A stretch of DNA of 64,000 nucleotides from Aulostomus chinensis (GCA_037954235.1 JBBMOA010000013.1:8412501-8476500), one strand, 5' to 3'. Numbered from the stretch's first letter, positions 14,401 through 23,773 are shown. The notes: generated by a model from the sequence alone, not told the origin. A program made the numbers and translations.

Positions 14401-16918
14401 CAATTGGGGGTTCAGTATCTACCTCAAGGATACTTGGACATGGTCATGGGGGAAGTGAGGATCAAACCAGCGACCCTTGGGTTACTAGATGGCCACTCTA
14501 CTTTCTTAAAGACAAACTGTTCAATTTCACATGGACTTAAGAAATTGGATGAAGCGCGTCCGTAAAATCACAGCTCATATCTATGCCCTTCCGCTGGCAC
14601 TGAACTGTTTCCAGGATCCAGGGTCTTCAATTTGATCCAGATCACCTCCAAAACATTATCATGTGTTGCTTGTAATATTACCTACATTCCCAACATTTTT
14701 CACAAAATCTTTCAATTATTATTTAGACATCCCATTCACAAAGTCTGTTTGTTAGTGATAGTGGTCACTTGGAGGTAAACGCTTTCCACGTGCATCATAT
14801 TGGACAACATGGTGGCAACATTTTCCACATGTGCTCCAGATGTATAACATGTACCTGTATAGAATGTATAGCTTATTCTTGCAAGAAAGTGACTAAGGAT
14901 GATTTTTAAATTATACTTGAGAGATAGGGACACAAGTCGTGGCCAGTTGTGGTCCATGTGGATAAAAAACACTCCTCTGTACACTGCACCTTGCAGACAA
15001 ACAAATAAAGAAATCCTACATGGGGAAATTGAAGGAAACTGCTGTCCCTAGAGCAGAGGGATCGGAGGTCAAATTATTCCCTGTGGAATGTTCAAAGAGG
15101 GCAGCCCTGTGGTGCAGTGGTCAGCACTGTCGCCTCACAGCAAGAAGACTCGGGGTTCAAGCCCTGGCTTGAGCATGGGATCTTTCTGTGTGAGTCTGCA
15201 TGTTCTCCCTGTTCCTGCGTGGGTTCTCTCTGGGTACTCTGGCTTCCTCCCACAATCCAAAGACTCGGCTGATTGATACTCTAAATTGACCGTAGGTGTG
15301 ACTGTGACTGTGAATGGTTGTCTGTCTCTATGTGTTGGCCCTGTGATGGACTGGCGACCCCTCCAGGGTGAACCCCACCTCTGACCAGAAAGCTGCTGGG
15401 ATAGGCTCCAGCCCCCTGTGACCCTTAACAGGATAAGCGGAAGAAAATGGAAGGATGGATGGATGGAATGTTCAAAGAGCTAACCTGGAAGGAGAGTAAT
15501 GCAAATAAAATCTTTATCTCTGCAAGGATCCTTGCCATATATTGTCGGGCACTTCATGACCATAACAATCAAAGTATGTCAATGGTCATTTTACTCCCTG
15601 TTATTCACTTAAATTCCAAAAAATAGAAAAAATAACAATACAACATATTTATTTGTTGGTTTGGCTTTTAAGGAGAGGTGTTATTCAAGGAATACATTTT
15701 CCCTTCTTCACTAAAGGGCCACAATGAGCATTAATAAATACTTTACACATATTTAGCACTCATACATATAGCTAAGCAATAAATAATTATCATTTATGTA
15801 TCCTCATTGTGAAGTGAGAGCTAAGATTTTGTGATTTGGATTCATGACAAAAGAATTAAAATATCCTGGATACAGAATACTTCAGTTGAACTCCACTATG
15901 CAAAGACTGTTCAGTTGCAGTCGTTGCTTGCTCATTGCCTTTATACAGACCCAGGTTCATTAGCCTGAGTGCACTGTGGTGCATGCAGTGTAGCTAATTG
16001 ATGGCAGGAAGTAAAACTTAGCATACAGGATGAGCTATGTTGAATGTCACTGACTTAGAGAACAACATCCCGCAGGATACTTGCAGCTGTGTGTTTGTGG
16101 GAGAGAAGAGACACATGAAAGATCCATCCATCCATCCATTTTCTTCTGCTTATCCTGTTAAGGGTCACGGGGGGGGGGGGGGAGCCTATCCCAGCAGCTC
16201 TCAGGTGTGAGGTGGGGTTCACCCTGGACAGGTCGCCAGTCCATCGCAGGGCCAACGCATACAGACAGACAACCATTCACACTCACAGACACACCTACGG
16301 TCAATTTAGTTAATTGAGTCTGCATTAACCTCGTCTCCTCTTGCTTGTCTTTGGACAATCTGTCCTTCATAAAGATTGTTGCTTGTCTTTGTACTGTGGG
16401 AGGAAGCCAGAGTACCTGGAGAGAACCCACGCAGGCACATGGAGAACATACACAGAAAATCCTGTTCCTGAGCTCGAACCCAGAACCTTCTTGCTATGAG
16501 GCAACAGTGCTAACCACTGCTCCACCGTGCACATGAAAGATGAAGAGGGAATAAGGGACCAACTCTCGTGGGAAGTTGCATTCTCAAAACAATACAGTGG
16601 ATATTGTCTGTGAGAATGTAATCAGATTGAATAACAAGGCCTGTCTTTGGACAAATAACACAATCTGTCCTTCATAAAGATTCTCTGTGTGGCTTTCGCC
16701 GCTCCGATTGCCCTCAGGCACCGATCCAATGTCTGTTTCATATTATCATTCCTCAGCATGGAGTTCATTTCTAGATGAGCAAATCAATTTTACACCTCTA
16801 AAGTTCTTCTCCTGAATTCCTTAGAACTATGAGGCCTTCTTTGACGCCAGAGAGGACAACGCTGTGTATGCATTTCTAGGTCTGACTGCTCCCCCAGGCT
16901 CCAAGGTAAACACTCATG

Positions 16919-16973
<55 letters not shown>

Positions 16974-17334
16974 TGCTACAGCCCAGATATGTCACCTTCG
17001 TATATGCTGTAAATATATATTTATACTCAGTCTGTGATTTCCACACTGAAAACAGACATATTACATAATCCATCTGTTCCTGATATCCTTCCACCCAAGC
17101 AGGCTTCTTGCTCCTCTCACTCCTGCACACTGGCGTCTCCTCTCGGCATCAACAGGAAGTGCAGGAAGGTGTGCCAGTTTCCATAGAAACAGAGGGGGGT
17201 TCCTCTGTTCTGTGGCAGGGGATCTCTTAGACAGTATCCTCCATTTTAATTGAACAACTCTCCTTCTTCTCCCTGTTTCTCTTTGTGTTTCTCTCCAGGA
17301 GGCAGAGGCTCTAGCAAAGAAAGTGCAACAGTAG
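1218..17334 (+). CDS. sh3bgrl: SH3 domain-binding glutamic acid-rich-like protein (SH3BGRL)
   Basis: Four coding exons join in frame to 115 codons: 1218-1262, 12524-12709, 16825-16905 and 17299-17334, all with GT-AG borders and phase 0. The human protein has 114 residues. The start MVIKVYIASSSGSTS matches the human N-terminus almost exactly. Exon 2 carries the family signature NPLPPQIFN (about residues 63-71), the proline-rich SH3-binding segment, and exon 3 gives FLGLTAPPGSK as in human SH3BGRL. SH3BGRL2 lacks that ending, so the paralogue assignment is good. The family is a small cytosolic thioredoxin fold without the catalytic CxxC, thought to act as a scaffold or adaptor rather than a redox enzyme. 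Intron 1 is 11.3 kb and intron 2 is 4.1 kb; both are full of transposons. Intron 3 is only 393 bp and opens with a long (CA)n tract. Confidence 0.95.
2658..2820 (-). repeat. Fragment of the GGAT-tailed SINE (family A)
   Basis: Reverse-oriented tail and body of the SINE found intact at 45619-45990. It starts with ccatccattgtcttccgctt and runs through the block ending gggccaacatatacagacag. The head is missing. It ends in three copies of a ten-base unit (about 2795-2820). Confidence 0.75.
2821..4570. other. Intron 1 sequence, nothing recognised
   Basis: A/T-rich intronic sequence of sh3bgrl. The open frames here show no domain or family pattern, and no repeat family was recognised. Confidence 0.4.
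4571..4611. repeat. Perfect palindrome made of Tc1-type terminal sequence
   Basis: Arms of 19 bp (4571-4589 and 4593-4611) are perfect reverse complements around a 3-bp spacer. The arm, atggctgattggtgtataa, resembles the end of the common fish Tc1 element whose decayed copy begins immediately to the right, so two termini appear to sit head to head. Confidence 0.85.
4720..6023 (-). mobile_element. hAT-type DNA transposon (non-autonomous) nested in the Tc1 copy
   Basis: The ends are inverted repeats: tagggctggacgat at the left and atcgcccagccctа-type sequence (tagggctgggcgat on the other strand) at the right. They are flanked by an 8-bp target duplication with one mismatch, cctctaaa (4712-4719) and cctctgaa (6024-6031). 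TIRs starting TAGGG plus an 8-bp duplication are hallmarks of the hAT superfamily. At 1304 bp it can encode only the N-terminal zinc finger remnant, not the catalytic and dimerisation domains. An (AT)n tract occupies about 4813-4850. Confidence 0.88.
5354..5763 (-). pseudogene. BED zinc-finger remnant of a hAT transposase
   Basis: The minus strand shows a BED-type finger, VLCKTCGAVVAAMRG followed by NLHQHLKHHH, with the Cys-x2-Cys and His-x-x-x-His spacing of hAT transposases (ZBED-like). Upstream, a start MMAEDEDAEK at 5763 runs into an in-frame stop near 5715, and the segment SSLIWSYFGFK lies in a different frame from the finger, so there is at least one stop and one frameshift. Nothing of the catalytic domain follows. 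Confidence 0.75.
7372..7990 (-). mobile_element. 3' end of an L2-like LINE (minus strand)
   Basis: It begins with the (AAGTC)n tail and the block tcaattttatttatatagcg seen at 20243, 49046 and, diverged, at 18931. It continues through purine-rich 3' UTR sequence. Only the untranslated 3' end is present, so this is a 5'-truncated copy. It lies inside the insertion that splits the Tc1 element. Confidence 0.75.
8245..12165. other. Intron 1 remainder: unique-looking A/T-rich DNA with microsatellites
   Basis: No exon or transposon is recognised. Simple repeats are (TG)n at 11180-11216, (CA)n at about 11375-11403 and (TG)n plus a G run at about 11725-11752. Open frames across these tracts encode only dipeptide repeats. 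Confidence 0.5.
12168..12368 (-). repeat. Fish SINE/LINE-tail fragment
   Basis: The phrases tgtccctgagcaagacactg, gaatgtgtgcaacagggtgaatgag and gccatataaatgaggc follow the order of a very common dispersed fish repeat (gcaagacact-aacccc ... gaatgtgtgtgaatgggtgaatga ... gctatataaatgc). I recognise the pattern but not a formal family name. The strand is uncertain. Confidence 0.6.
13760..13985 (-). repeat. SINE family A, tail and body (left arm copy)
   Basis: Reverse-oriented copy from the GGAT tail to the tctaaattgaccg region, ending without the tRNA-like head. It shares the diagnostic variant gctttctggtcagagg with the right-arm copy. No matching target duplication is found on the head side. 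Confidence 0.85.
14265..14505 (-). repeat. SINE family B (shared tail, different head)
   Basis: From the tail end it matches family A through cagcttatcttttaagggtcg to the tatcacagggcc block. It then switches to a different head, seen here as catcaggagcaattgggg, ggatcaaaccagcgaccc and actagatggccactctac. The complement of ggatcaaaccagcgacc contains a B-box-like ggtttgatcc, so the head may also be tRNA-derived. Other copies are at 35938-36185 and, in part, 38290-38400 and about 47190-47245. Confidence 0.7.
15100..15463 (+). repeat. SINE family A, full-length copy with target duplication
   Basis: The head ggcagccctgtggtgcagtgg carries an A-box-like tggtgcagtgg, and ggttcaagccc about 40 bp later resembles a B box. 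The body continues to the GGAT tail. The 15-bp sequence ggaatgttcaaagag flanks it on both sides (15085-15099 and from about 15464), a target-site duplication that defines the element's ends. Confidence 0.9.
16122..16532 (-). repeat. SINE family A with an internal templated insertion
   Basis: Reverse-oriented full copy, GGAT tail at 16122 and head near 16530, with a run of about 14 G at 16170. Within the block that normally reads gtctttggactgtgggagg there is an extra segment of about 38 bp (around 16355-16392), part of which matches 16660-16682 exactly. Confidence 0.85.
16919..16972. repeat. (CA)n microsatellite next to the exon 3 donor site
   Basis: About 27 CA units starting 13 bp downstream of the GT at 16906. 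Confidence 0.97.
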
Positions 17335-18175
17335 CTTTACACCGATTGTACCTGAGATCCCAACCCCCACCCTGGAGCTGGACCCATACTGACCTGAAAT
17401 AGATCCAGTAAAAAAAAAAGAAAAAAGAAAGAAAGAAAAAAGAAAGAATGAAACAAAAAGAAGAAGCAATGTTTCACTTAGCTTGTCAGTTTTTGGAAGT
17501 TTTTTTTTATTTAGTTCAGAATTTTTCTATTATTCTGTGTTCAGCTGTGCCTTGTCAGCTGTGGTGAAGGGCGGTGCAAGAACAGAGCATTATGGATCTC
17601 TAAAAGCAGCTCTTTGTCCTCCTATTAACCTCAGCCTGCTAAGCCTATTTCCCCAATGACATGTCAATCAACCATTAGCATGAATGAACAGAATTACATT
17701 GGTTGTAGCTTCAGTACATTACATACATACACACTGCCCCGTCTATGTCAATATTTGATCATTTATGGCTGTTGTCATCAACTTAACTCAGCAGATTTAA
17801 TCAACACATTTACTGATAGGGTTTCATTCTCATTGAATTCTTGAAACTTGTTAATTTTACACTCCTGCCAGTCACCAAAAACTGCAGCACTTTCAGCAGG
17901 AGTTGCATATTACAATCCCTTTCTTTCTATTTTTATTTCCTTTATATGGTCTTAATGCTGTTTTACTAGCAAACATTTTTCTACAAGATGTTTAAAAATG
18001 ATAATACATGCCAAAATATTCAAGTCTGCAAACAGAGTGACATGAATCCTTTTATTTGCTGCTTTTGTTTGTCTGTTCAAGGGAGTTGGATAGCTGCTTT
18101 GTTTTGCTGTTAAGATCCTGTTTTCTACTTTATCAATTATTATGCCAGTCTTACAAACATTGGTACCTTCCCTGA

Positions 18176-18181
18176 AATAAA
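18176..18181 (+). terminator. sh3bgrl: Polyadenylation signal of sh3bgrl
   Basis: An AATAAA hexamer lies 842 bp after the stop codon, in an A/T-rich 3' UTR beginning at 17335. It is the best-placed canonical signal before the LINE block at 18.9 kb. The actual cleavage site is inferred. Confidence 0.5.
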
Positions 18182-18930
18182 AATTAAAAAGGACTGCAAA
18201 CAAAACAGCAGTTATTCCTGTATTTCCTTTCGATGGTTGTCCTGAAAAGTATCAAGAATTACAAACATTTGAAATCCATTCTGTTTCCTTTTAACAAGCT
18301 TATTTTGTGACAACAAAGGATTTTGAGTTTATAAATGTATGGTGTGTTATCCTAGTTTAAAGTAACCATTTGTGCCATATATGATTTAATTATCTTTAAA
18401 ATGTTAAAAAGAGAATAATGTAGGTTTTCGAGAAACCACTATCCCACATTCAGTCTGAAAGTCTGCAAATATTTGACGACTTTAAGCAGCTCTCTACAGT
18501 AGTGAAATATTTGTACTTAAAGCGAATAGTTTTGCTCTTTTTCTCCATCTTCTGGCAGTGACTGTTGTTACAAACAACTGTTGTCACTTGAGTACATCAT
18601 AGGCTCCACCATTGCATACTCTGTTGTTACACAGTACATTAACATGATGTTAGTAAAAAAAAAATCTGTTTATTTTTTGTAGTCTGACAAGGACTGGACT
18701 TTTAAAATACAGATAGACGTGTCAGTCAGATTGAAATTGTACATTTCAAGTTGAACTAACATACCTTGATAAAGTGGCTGGGGACTCATACTGTGGCATG
18801 TATACACTTGAATCAGCCCCTGATTGGCCTGGTGTTTTGGATATGATGGAGCCTCCTTCTGTGTGTAACCTTGAAGTTAAGCTGCCAGCAGTCATCATGG
18901 CTGCCACAAACAAGGCTTTTATTAATAGTC

Positions 18931-20140
18931 AGGTCAAATCAGTTTTATTTGTAGAGCACCAAACAACAAAAGTTATCTCATGACACTTTACAGGTAGAGC
19001 AGGTCGAGTACCACACTCCTTCCATTAATTTACACCCAACAATTCTCCATGAGCAGCACATCCTGCAACAGCGGCGACGAAAACCTTCCTTTTAACAGGC
19101 AGGAAAGTCAAGCAGATCCAGGCTCAATGGGAACAGCCTTCTCCTTTGACCGGTTGGGGGGAAAGAGAGCAGGAGAGCAGGGCAGAGACAGGGATAGATA
19201 ATGGAGAAAGACAGATATACAGAAGGAAAGAGTGGGACAGAGATAAAGAAGGAGGAAATGATAGATAGACGGGGACATGAACAAGCTGGAAGAATAAAGA
19301 GGGCAAAACATAACAACAACTAGCTGCCAATGATAACATCTACAGGTTACTGAAGCTGTCAATTTCAACATAACATGACCAATTATGTGCTATCAAACAG
19401 AATGCTGATGTTAATGCTAGTACAGTACTGAGAATACTGACATAAATACTACTCGTACTAATAATACTGATACTAAGGGTGGCAGCTTGAGCCTCTGCAG
19501 GTCAGTAGACTTGTCCAGCAGCTGCAGCAGTCAGGGATCTGGGAAATGGGGAAGCACAAAGGCTCCGCAAAAGGGGTTGCAGTAGTAACACGTATGAGTG
19601 CAGGGGGACAGAGAGGATGAAAGAGAGGCCCTGTGCATCATGGGAGATCCCCAGACAGTTGAAGCCTATACCAGCATATCTAAGGGCTAGTCTAGGCCAG
19701 CCCTCATTATAAGCTTTATCAAAAAGGAAGGTCTTCAGTTGACTCTGAAACATAGAGAAGGTGTCTGCGTTCCAAACCAAAACCAGAAGATGGTTCCAGA
19801 AAAGAGGAGCCTGACAGCTGAAGGTTCTGGCCCCCATTCTACTTTTAGAGACTCGAGGGACCACAAGTAACCCTGCATCTTGGGAGCATAGGGTTCTCGC
19901 TGGAGAGTAGGGGTCTATTAGCTCTGTCAGTAATAAAGGTGCCTGTTTGTTGAGGGCTTTGCATGTTACAAGAAGAATTTTGATTTTTTTTCTGAATTTG
20001 ACAGGGGGCCAGTACAGGAGCGATACGATCTCCTCTACCTGATCAACTCCCAGGTTCCTTACAGCTGTGCTTGAGGCCAGGGTGATGCCTGATGAGTCAA
20101 GAAGCCAAACGTTATGCAGTCTGAGCGGAATGATTTGTCA
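18931..20140 (-). mobile_element. L2-like LINE, truncated 3' portion
   Basis: It starts with the 3' end (cagttttatttgtagagcac, a diverged form of the block at 49070). It includes the C-terminal part of the LINE protein at 19502-19864 on the minus strand: VPRVSKSRMGARTFS then FLFDKAY, matching VPRVSKSKMGARAFS and FLFDQAY in the longer copy at 49.6-49.9 kb. The coding part is broken and no reverse transcriptase core is present. Confidence 0.8.
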
Positions 20141-20242
20141 AGTTTTCTTTAACAATGTTTGAATTTAAGTCCACAATTGAAAAGGGACACTGTTTGCTAA
20201 TGTGTTTGGTATTTGAAATGAGAGAAGAGAAGGAAGGCTTAG

Positions 20243-20965
20243 TCAAGTCAAGTCGTCAATTTTATTTATATAGCGCCAAATCACAACAAAAGTTATCTCA
20301 TGACACTTTACAGGTAGAGCAGGTCTAGTACCACACTCCTTCAATGAATTTACACCCAACAATTCTCCATGAGCAAGTACATCCTGCGACACCTGCGGCG
20401 AAAACCTTCCTTTTAACAAGCAGGAACATCAAGCAGATCCAGGCTCAATGGAGACGGCCTTCTGCTTTGACCAGAAGAAGACAGATAATGGAGAAAGACA
20501 GATAAACAGAAGGAAAGAGAGGGACAGAGATAAAGAAGGAGAGAAACGGAAGAGACTGATGGACAGATGGGGACGTGAGCAGGTGGCAGCTTGAGCCTCT
20601 TCAGGTCTGTAGCCTCCTCCAGCAGCACCCAGGATCTGGGATGCGGGGAGCCCAAAGGCTCTCGAGAAGAAGACGAGTTAGTAACACGTATGAGTATGAT
20701 TTATATATGACACCTATAGGAGGACAGAGAGGAAAGAGAGGAGGAGAGAGAAGCCCAGTGCACCATGGGAGATCCCATGGCAGTCTAAGCCTATAGCAGC
20801 ATATCTAAGGGCCAGCCTAAGCAGCCCAACTATAAGCCTGATCAAAAAGGAAGGTATTAAGTCTGCTCTTAAACATAGAGAGGGTGTCTGCATCCCAGAC
20901 CAAAACTGGGAGGCAGTTCCACAGGAGGGGAGCCTGAGAGCTGAAGGCTCCCATTATATTCTCTC
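20243..20965 (-). mobile_element. L2-like LINE, second truncated 3' portion
   Basis: The tail caagtcaagtcgtcaatttt at about 20243 is followed by the same 3' UTR blocks as the neighbour at 18.9 kb. A short C-terminal coding stretch ends in FKSRLNTFLFDQAYSWAA near 20820-20900. It has the same orientation as the preceding copy and begins about 100 bp after it, so it is either a separate insertion or a tandem duplicate. Confidence 0.8.
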
Positions 20966-21019
20966 TCTCTCTCTGTGTCTCTCTAACTCTCTCTCTCCAT
21001 CTATATACACACATATATA

Positions 21020-21255
21020 TACATCCATCCATTGTCTTCTGCTTATGCATGTTAAGGGTGGCGGGGGGGCTGGAGCCTATCCGAGCAGCCTTCGGACAAG
21101 AGGCAGGGTTCACCCTGGACAGGTCGCCAGTCCATCGCAGGGCCAACACATAGAGACAACCATTCACACCTACGGTCAATTTAGAGTATCCAATTAGCCC
21201 AGTCCCCAATTGCATGTCTTTTGGACTCTCAACATGCAAACTCCACACAGAAAAC
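21020..21255 (-). repeat. SINE family A, partial
   Basis: Tail block ccatccattgtcttctgctt, then gggccaacacatagagacaa and atttagagtatccaattagc. It ends before the tRNA-like head. A (CT)n tract and a short AT-rich tract precede it at about 20955-21015. Confidence 0.8.
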
Positions 21256-21259
21256 ATTT

Positions 21260-22402
21260 ATATGTTTCATATTATTAGTATTAGTATAAAACTGACAGCC
21301 TGTTAGCTAGCGAGTGTGTTCACTGACATCCAGGCTGTCCTGTTGGAGCTGGGATCATTGTGGATAAGGACAGCATGAGCATCAGTCTGACTGACACTAA
21401 GGCCAACTCCACCCTTCTGATGTTCAGGACAGGGAGGATGTGGCTGAGAAGTCCATCCTGGAGGACCCTCTAGCTTCACTGACACTCTTCCTAACTGTGG
21501 CAAGAGTGCACTCTTGTGGATTCCAGACATCCCAGAGGAAGAGAGTGCTACAAGAATGTGTTGTTGCTTTTTAGGCCATTTTTAAAAATGAATTCAATGA
21601 ATCACATCACTACTAAAATTGATAAATGTATTTATTTATTTTTTTAAAAATTGCTGCATGCAACATTGTTTTAATTGTGTTTGGATTGTTTCCTATTTGA
21701 CAACGAAAATAGTCTGCATTAATACAGTTAAAAAATAGCCCTATTTAGTTGTCTTTGTATAGAGAATATAACTTTCAAATGTTTCAAACTTATTACTGAC
21801 TAGAGCTCATGATAAAATACCACAAGTGTCCAGAAAGTATGTGTAAAAAGGAAGTGTGCACTTCATATACTTTTAACGGGAGTAATTTCCTAATCATTCT
21901 TGGAACTTTTTGGGGAAATAATTATAATTCCTTAGAAAAATCCCTCTTTACAGATTGATTGCATATTTGCTGTATGTTTGAACCTGCTGTGCTTTATGAA
22001 TGCCTTAACTAGGTGATCTGGAACAATGATCATTTCACTAGATTCCTAAGAAGAAGTAGCAAATGAGATGTAAAGTAGCAGCAGCCATTAACCGACACTG
22101 GAAGGCAACTTTATGCACAATTACCTTTTTACTTTGAAGACAATATTTTGGAGTCAGGTATTTTTTTTGTTGCACTTTTATTTGCTGTTTTTGTCTTTCT
22201 CAGCAGGCTCTGTGAGTTTCTGTTATAGATAAAGGAAGTATGCGAGGGGGTGGAGAGGCATCGTCTGTGTTTGCAGAAGTGAAACAGAAGCTTGTAGATC
22301 TCCATAATTACATCAGCAGAACTGCCATTGGAGTTCAGGCTTACAGTCAAAGCAACAGGGGTGGAAAAGGGTCAGAAAAGAAGAGCAGAATAATTGTGTG
22401 TC
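21260..22402. other. Region upstream of tasl, nothing recognised
   Basis: A short stretch at 21330-21535 has an exon-like base composition but no frame stays open on the plus strand, and I recognise no protein. The rest is A/T-rich. The tasl promoter and any untranslated exon presumably lie here but show no clear motif. Confidence 0.3.
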
Positions 22403-23371
22403 ATGCTGGGTGAAGGTTTTCTCCGAGTGCTTCGTTACAGAGAGGAACGAAAGTTTGCTTCGGCCTCCAAAGGAAACAAAGTCCGGACACGTTCTCACAA
22501 TGGGGAGCAGACAGACCCATCAGAAGAAGGTAATGGGCATAATCATTAACACCATTCTGTTCAGATATACCATACAAACTATTGATAGAACTGTTAAGTC
22601 TTAAACCTGACACATTTGGTTTCCACTGACAGATATGATTTTCCTGGCTGATATGATCTTACATTGATTTACTGCCACTAGCACAAACCAAAACATCTTA
22701 ATTCTCTATATTCAGGTCCAAACCAGAAGGACCCTGATCCCATCCACTCCCATGGATTGGGAGTTGTGCCTCAAGGAGCCCTAGGCATCTCGATCCCTAG
22801 GAATTCACCTGTCCTCACCCTGGATCCTGACCTGACACTTAGCTTAGACAACTGCAGCCTCCTGGAGCATTATCCAGACATTCAGGTAGCAGACTCAGGC
22901 CTCATCTCACACAACCCACTCAAGGCCTCTCAAGTTCCACATCAGCCAGCTTGGCAGGAGTGCCAAGCTGAGCCTATTTTTTCAGCTTCCGACCAGGGTT
23001 ATCTGGTCATGGGATCTCGAGTGAACATCAACCTGGACCTGCCCAGTCTGGGACCAGAGCCCATGTCAAACTCACTGCTGAATGGGCTTCTGGACAAACA
23101 GCTAGATGAGGTATACCTACAGCATCTGACTGACAACTTGGCTCGATGTAACTCCCACCTGGGGAACAGCCTACTGCATGGCCTGGTGCCTCCTCCACAG
23201 CCCAGCAGCCAGCCGCAAGGGCTGGATTCACTAGAGGCCAGTATGGAGGAAAGATCAGGAGGGGAGAATGGCAAGATTTGTTATCTCAGCACCCAGAATT
23301 TAGTTCTTTGCTCATCCAACTTCAGCTCCCCTGTGCTGCGGATATCCGAAGCAGACAGCACTCATTTGTAA
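22403..23371 (+). CDS. tasl: TASL-like adaptor (TLR adaptor interacting with SLC15A4)
   Basis: Two coding exons, 22403-22529 and 22716-23371, joined by a 186-bp GT-AG intron, give 260 residues (human TASL 301). The start MLGEGFLRVL matches human MLSEGYLSGL, the segment known to insert into the transporter SLC15A4. A middle motif NSLLNGLLDKQLDEVYLQHL corresponds to human NAVLNEYLEQKVVELYKQYI. The C-terminus SPVLRISEADSTHL holds an LxIS motif (Ser253), as in the pLxIS motif of TASL, MAVS, STING and TRIF, which is phosphorylated to recruit an IRF (IRF5 for TASL). The rest is low-complexity and probably disordered. In family terms it is a cytosolic adaptor on endolysosomes downstream of TLR7-9. 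One oddity: the residue before Leu is Val, whereas the motif prefers a hydrophilic residue. The family call rests on these three conserved blocks only. Confidence 0.82.
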
Positions 23372-23767
23372 ATGCAGTCCAACGGCCTCTCTCTAATGTT
23401 TATGGAGTGGCGCTTTTGTTTACCTGTATTTACACAATGTCTTTGTTCACCTGTTTGATGAGAGGATCAGCCTAAACTTCAACTGATCTTATATGACATC
23501 TGCTGGAAGATTTTAGTACTACCGTATCATGTATAATCAGTTGGAGGTCATTTTACGAACATTTGCAGGCTAAATCCACAGGGTCCCAGACCTCTGGGAG
23601 CCCAAGCGTCCAGTTTACTGGTTGGCTTTGTCTGGATGTGCTGTATGTCCATCTGCTCCGCTTCATAATACAATCTTGTGGCTTTGTTTTGTAGAGCTAC
23701 CCTGTTGAAATGGGGTTCCAGCACTTGTATTTTTTTTTTTATCATGACCAAAAAATACATTTTGTCA

Positions 23768-23773
23768 AATAAA
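23768..23773 (+). terminator. tasl: Polyadenylation signal of tasl
   Basis: An AATAAA hexamer 397 bp after the stop codon, followed by a GT-rich stretch (gttgtgacagtaatactg) suited to a downstream element. Confidence 0.6.

Larger units (their letters stand above)
13422..15804. repeat. Long inverted duplication (arms about 530 bp) in sh3bgrl intron 2
   Basis: Left arm 13422-13960 and right arm about 15275-15804 are reverse complements. In the outer 340 bp, which is not SINE, I count only two mismatches. Both arms then continue into the same SINE in opposite orientations. The central spacer of about 1.3 kb holds a second SINE type (14265-14505) and the head of the right SINE. The outer ends are aggatacataaatg at 13422 and its complement ending at 15804. 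Confidence 0.92.

Noticed and set aside
21303..21530. 75-aa minus-strand frame and exon-like composition
   Set aside because: No conserved motif, no splice-consistent partner exon and stops in all plus frames. It could be an old relic but nothing supports a call.
22999..23274. 91-aa open frame on the minus strand
   Set aside because: It lies wholly antisense to the long coding exon of tasl and has no family resemblance; it is a shadow frame.
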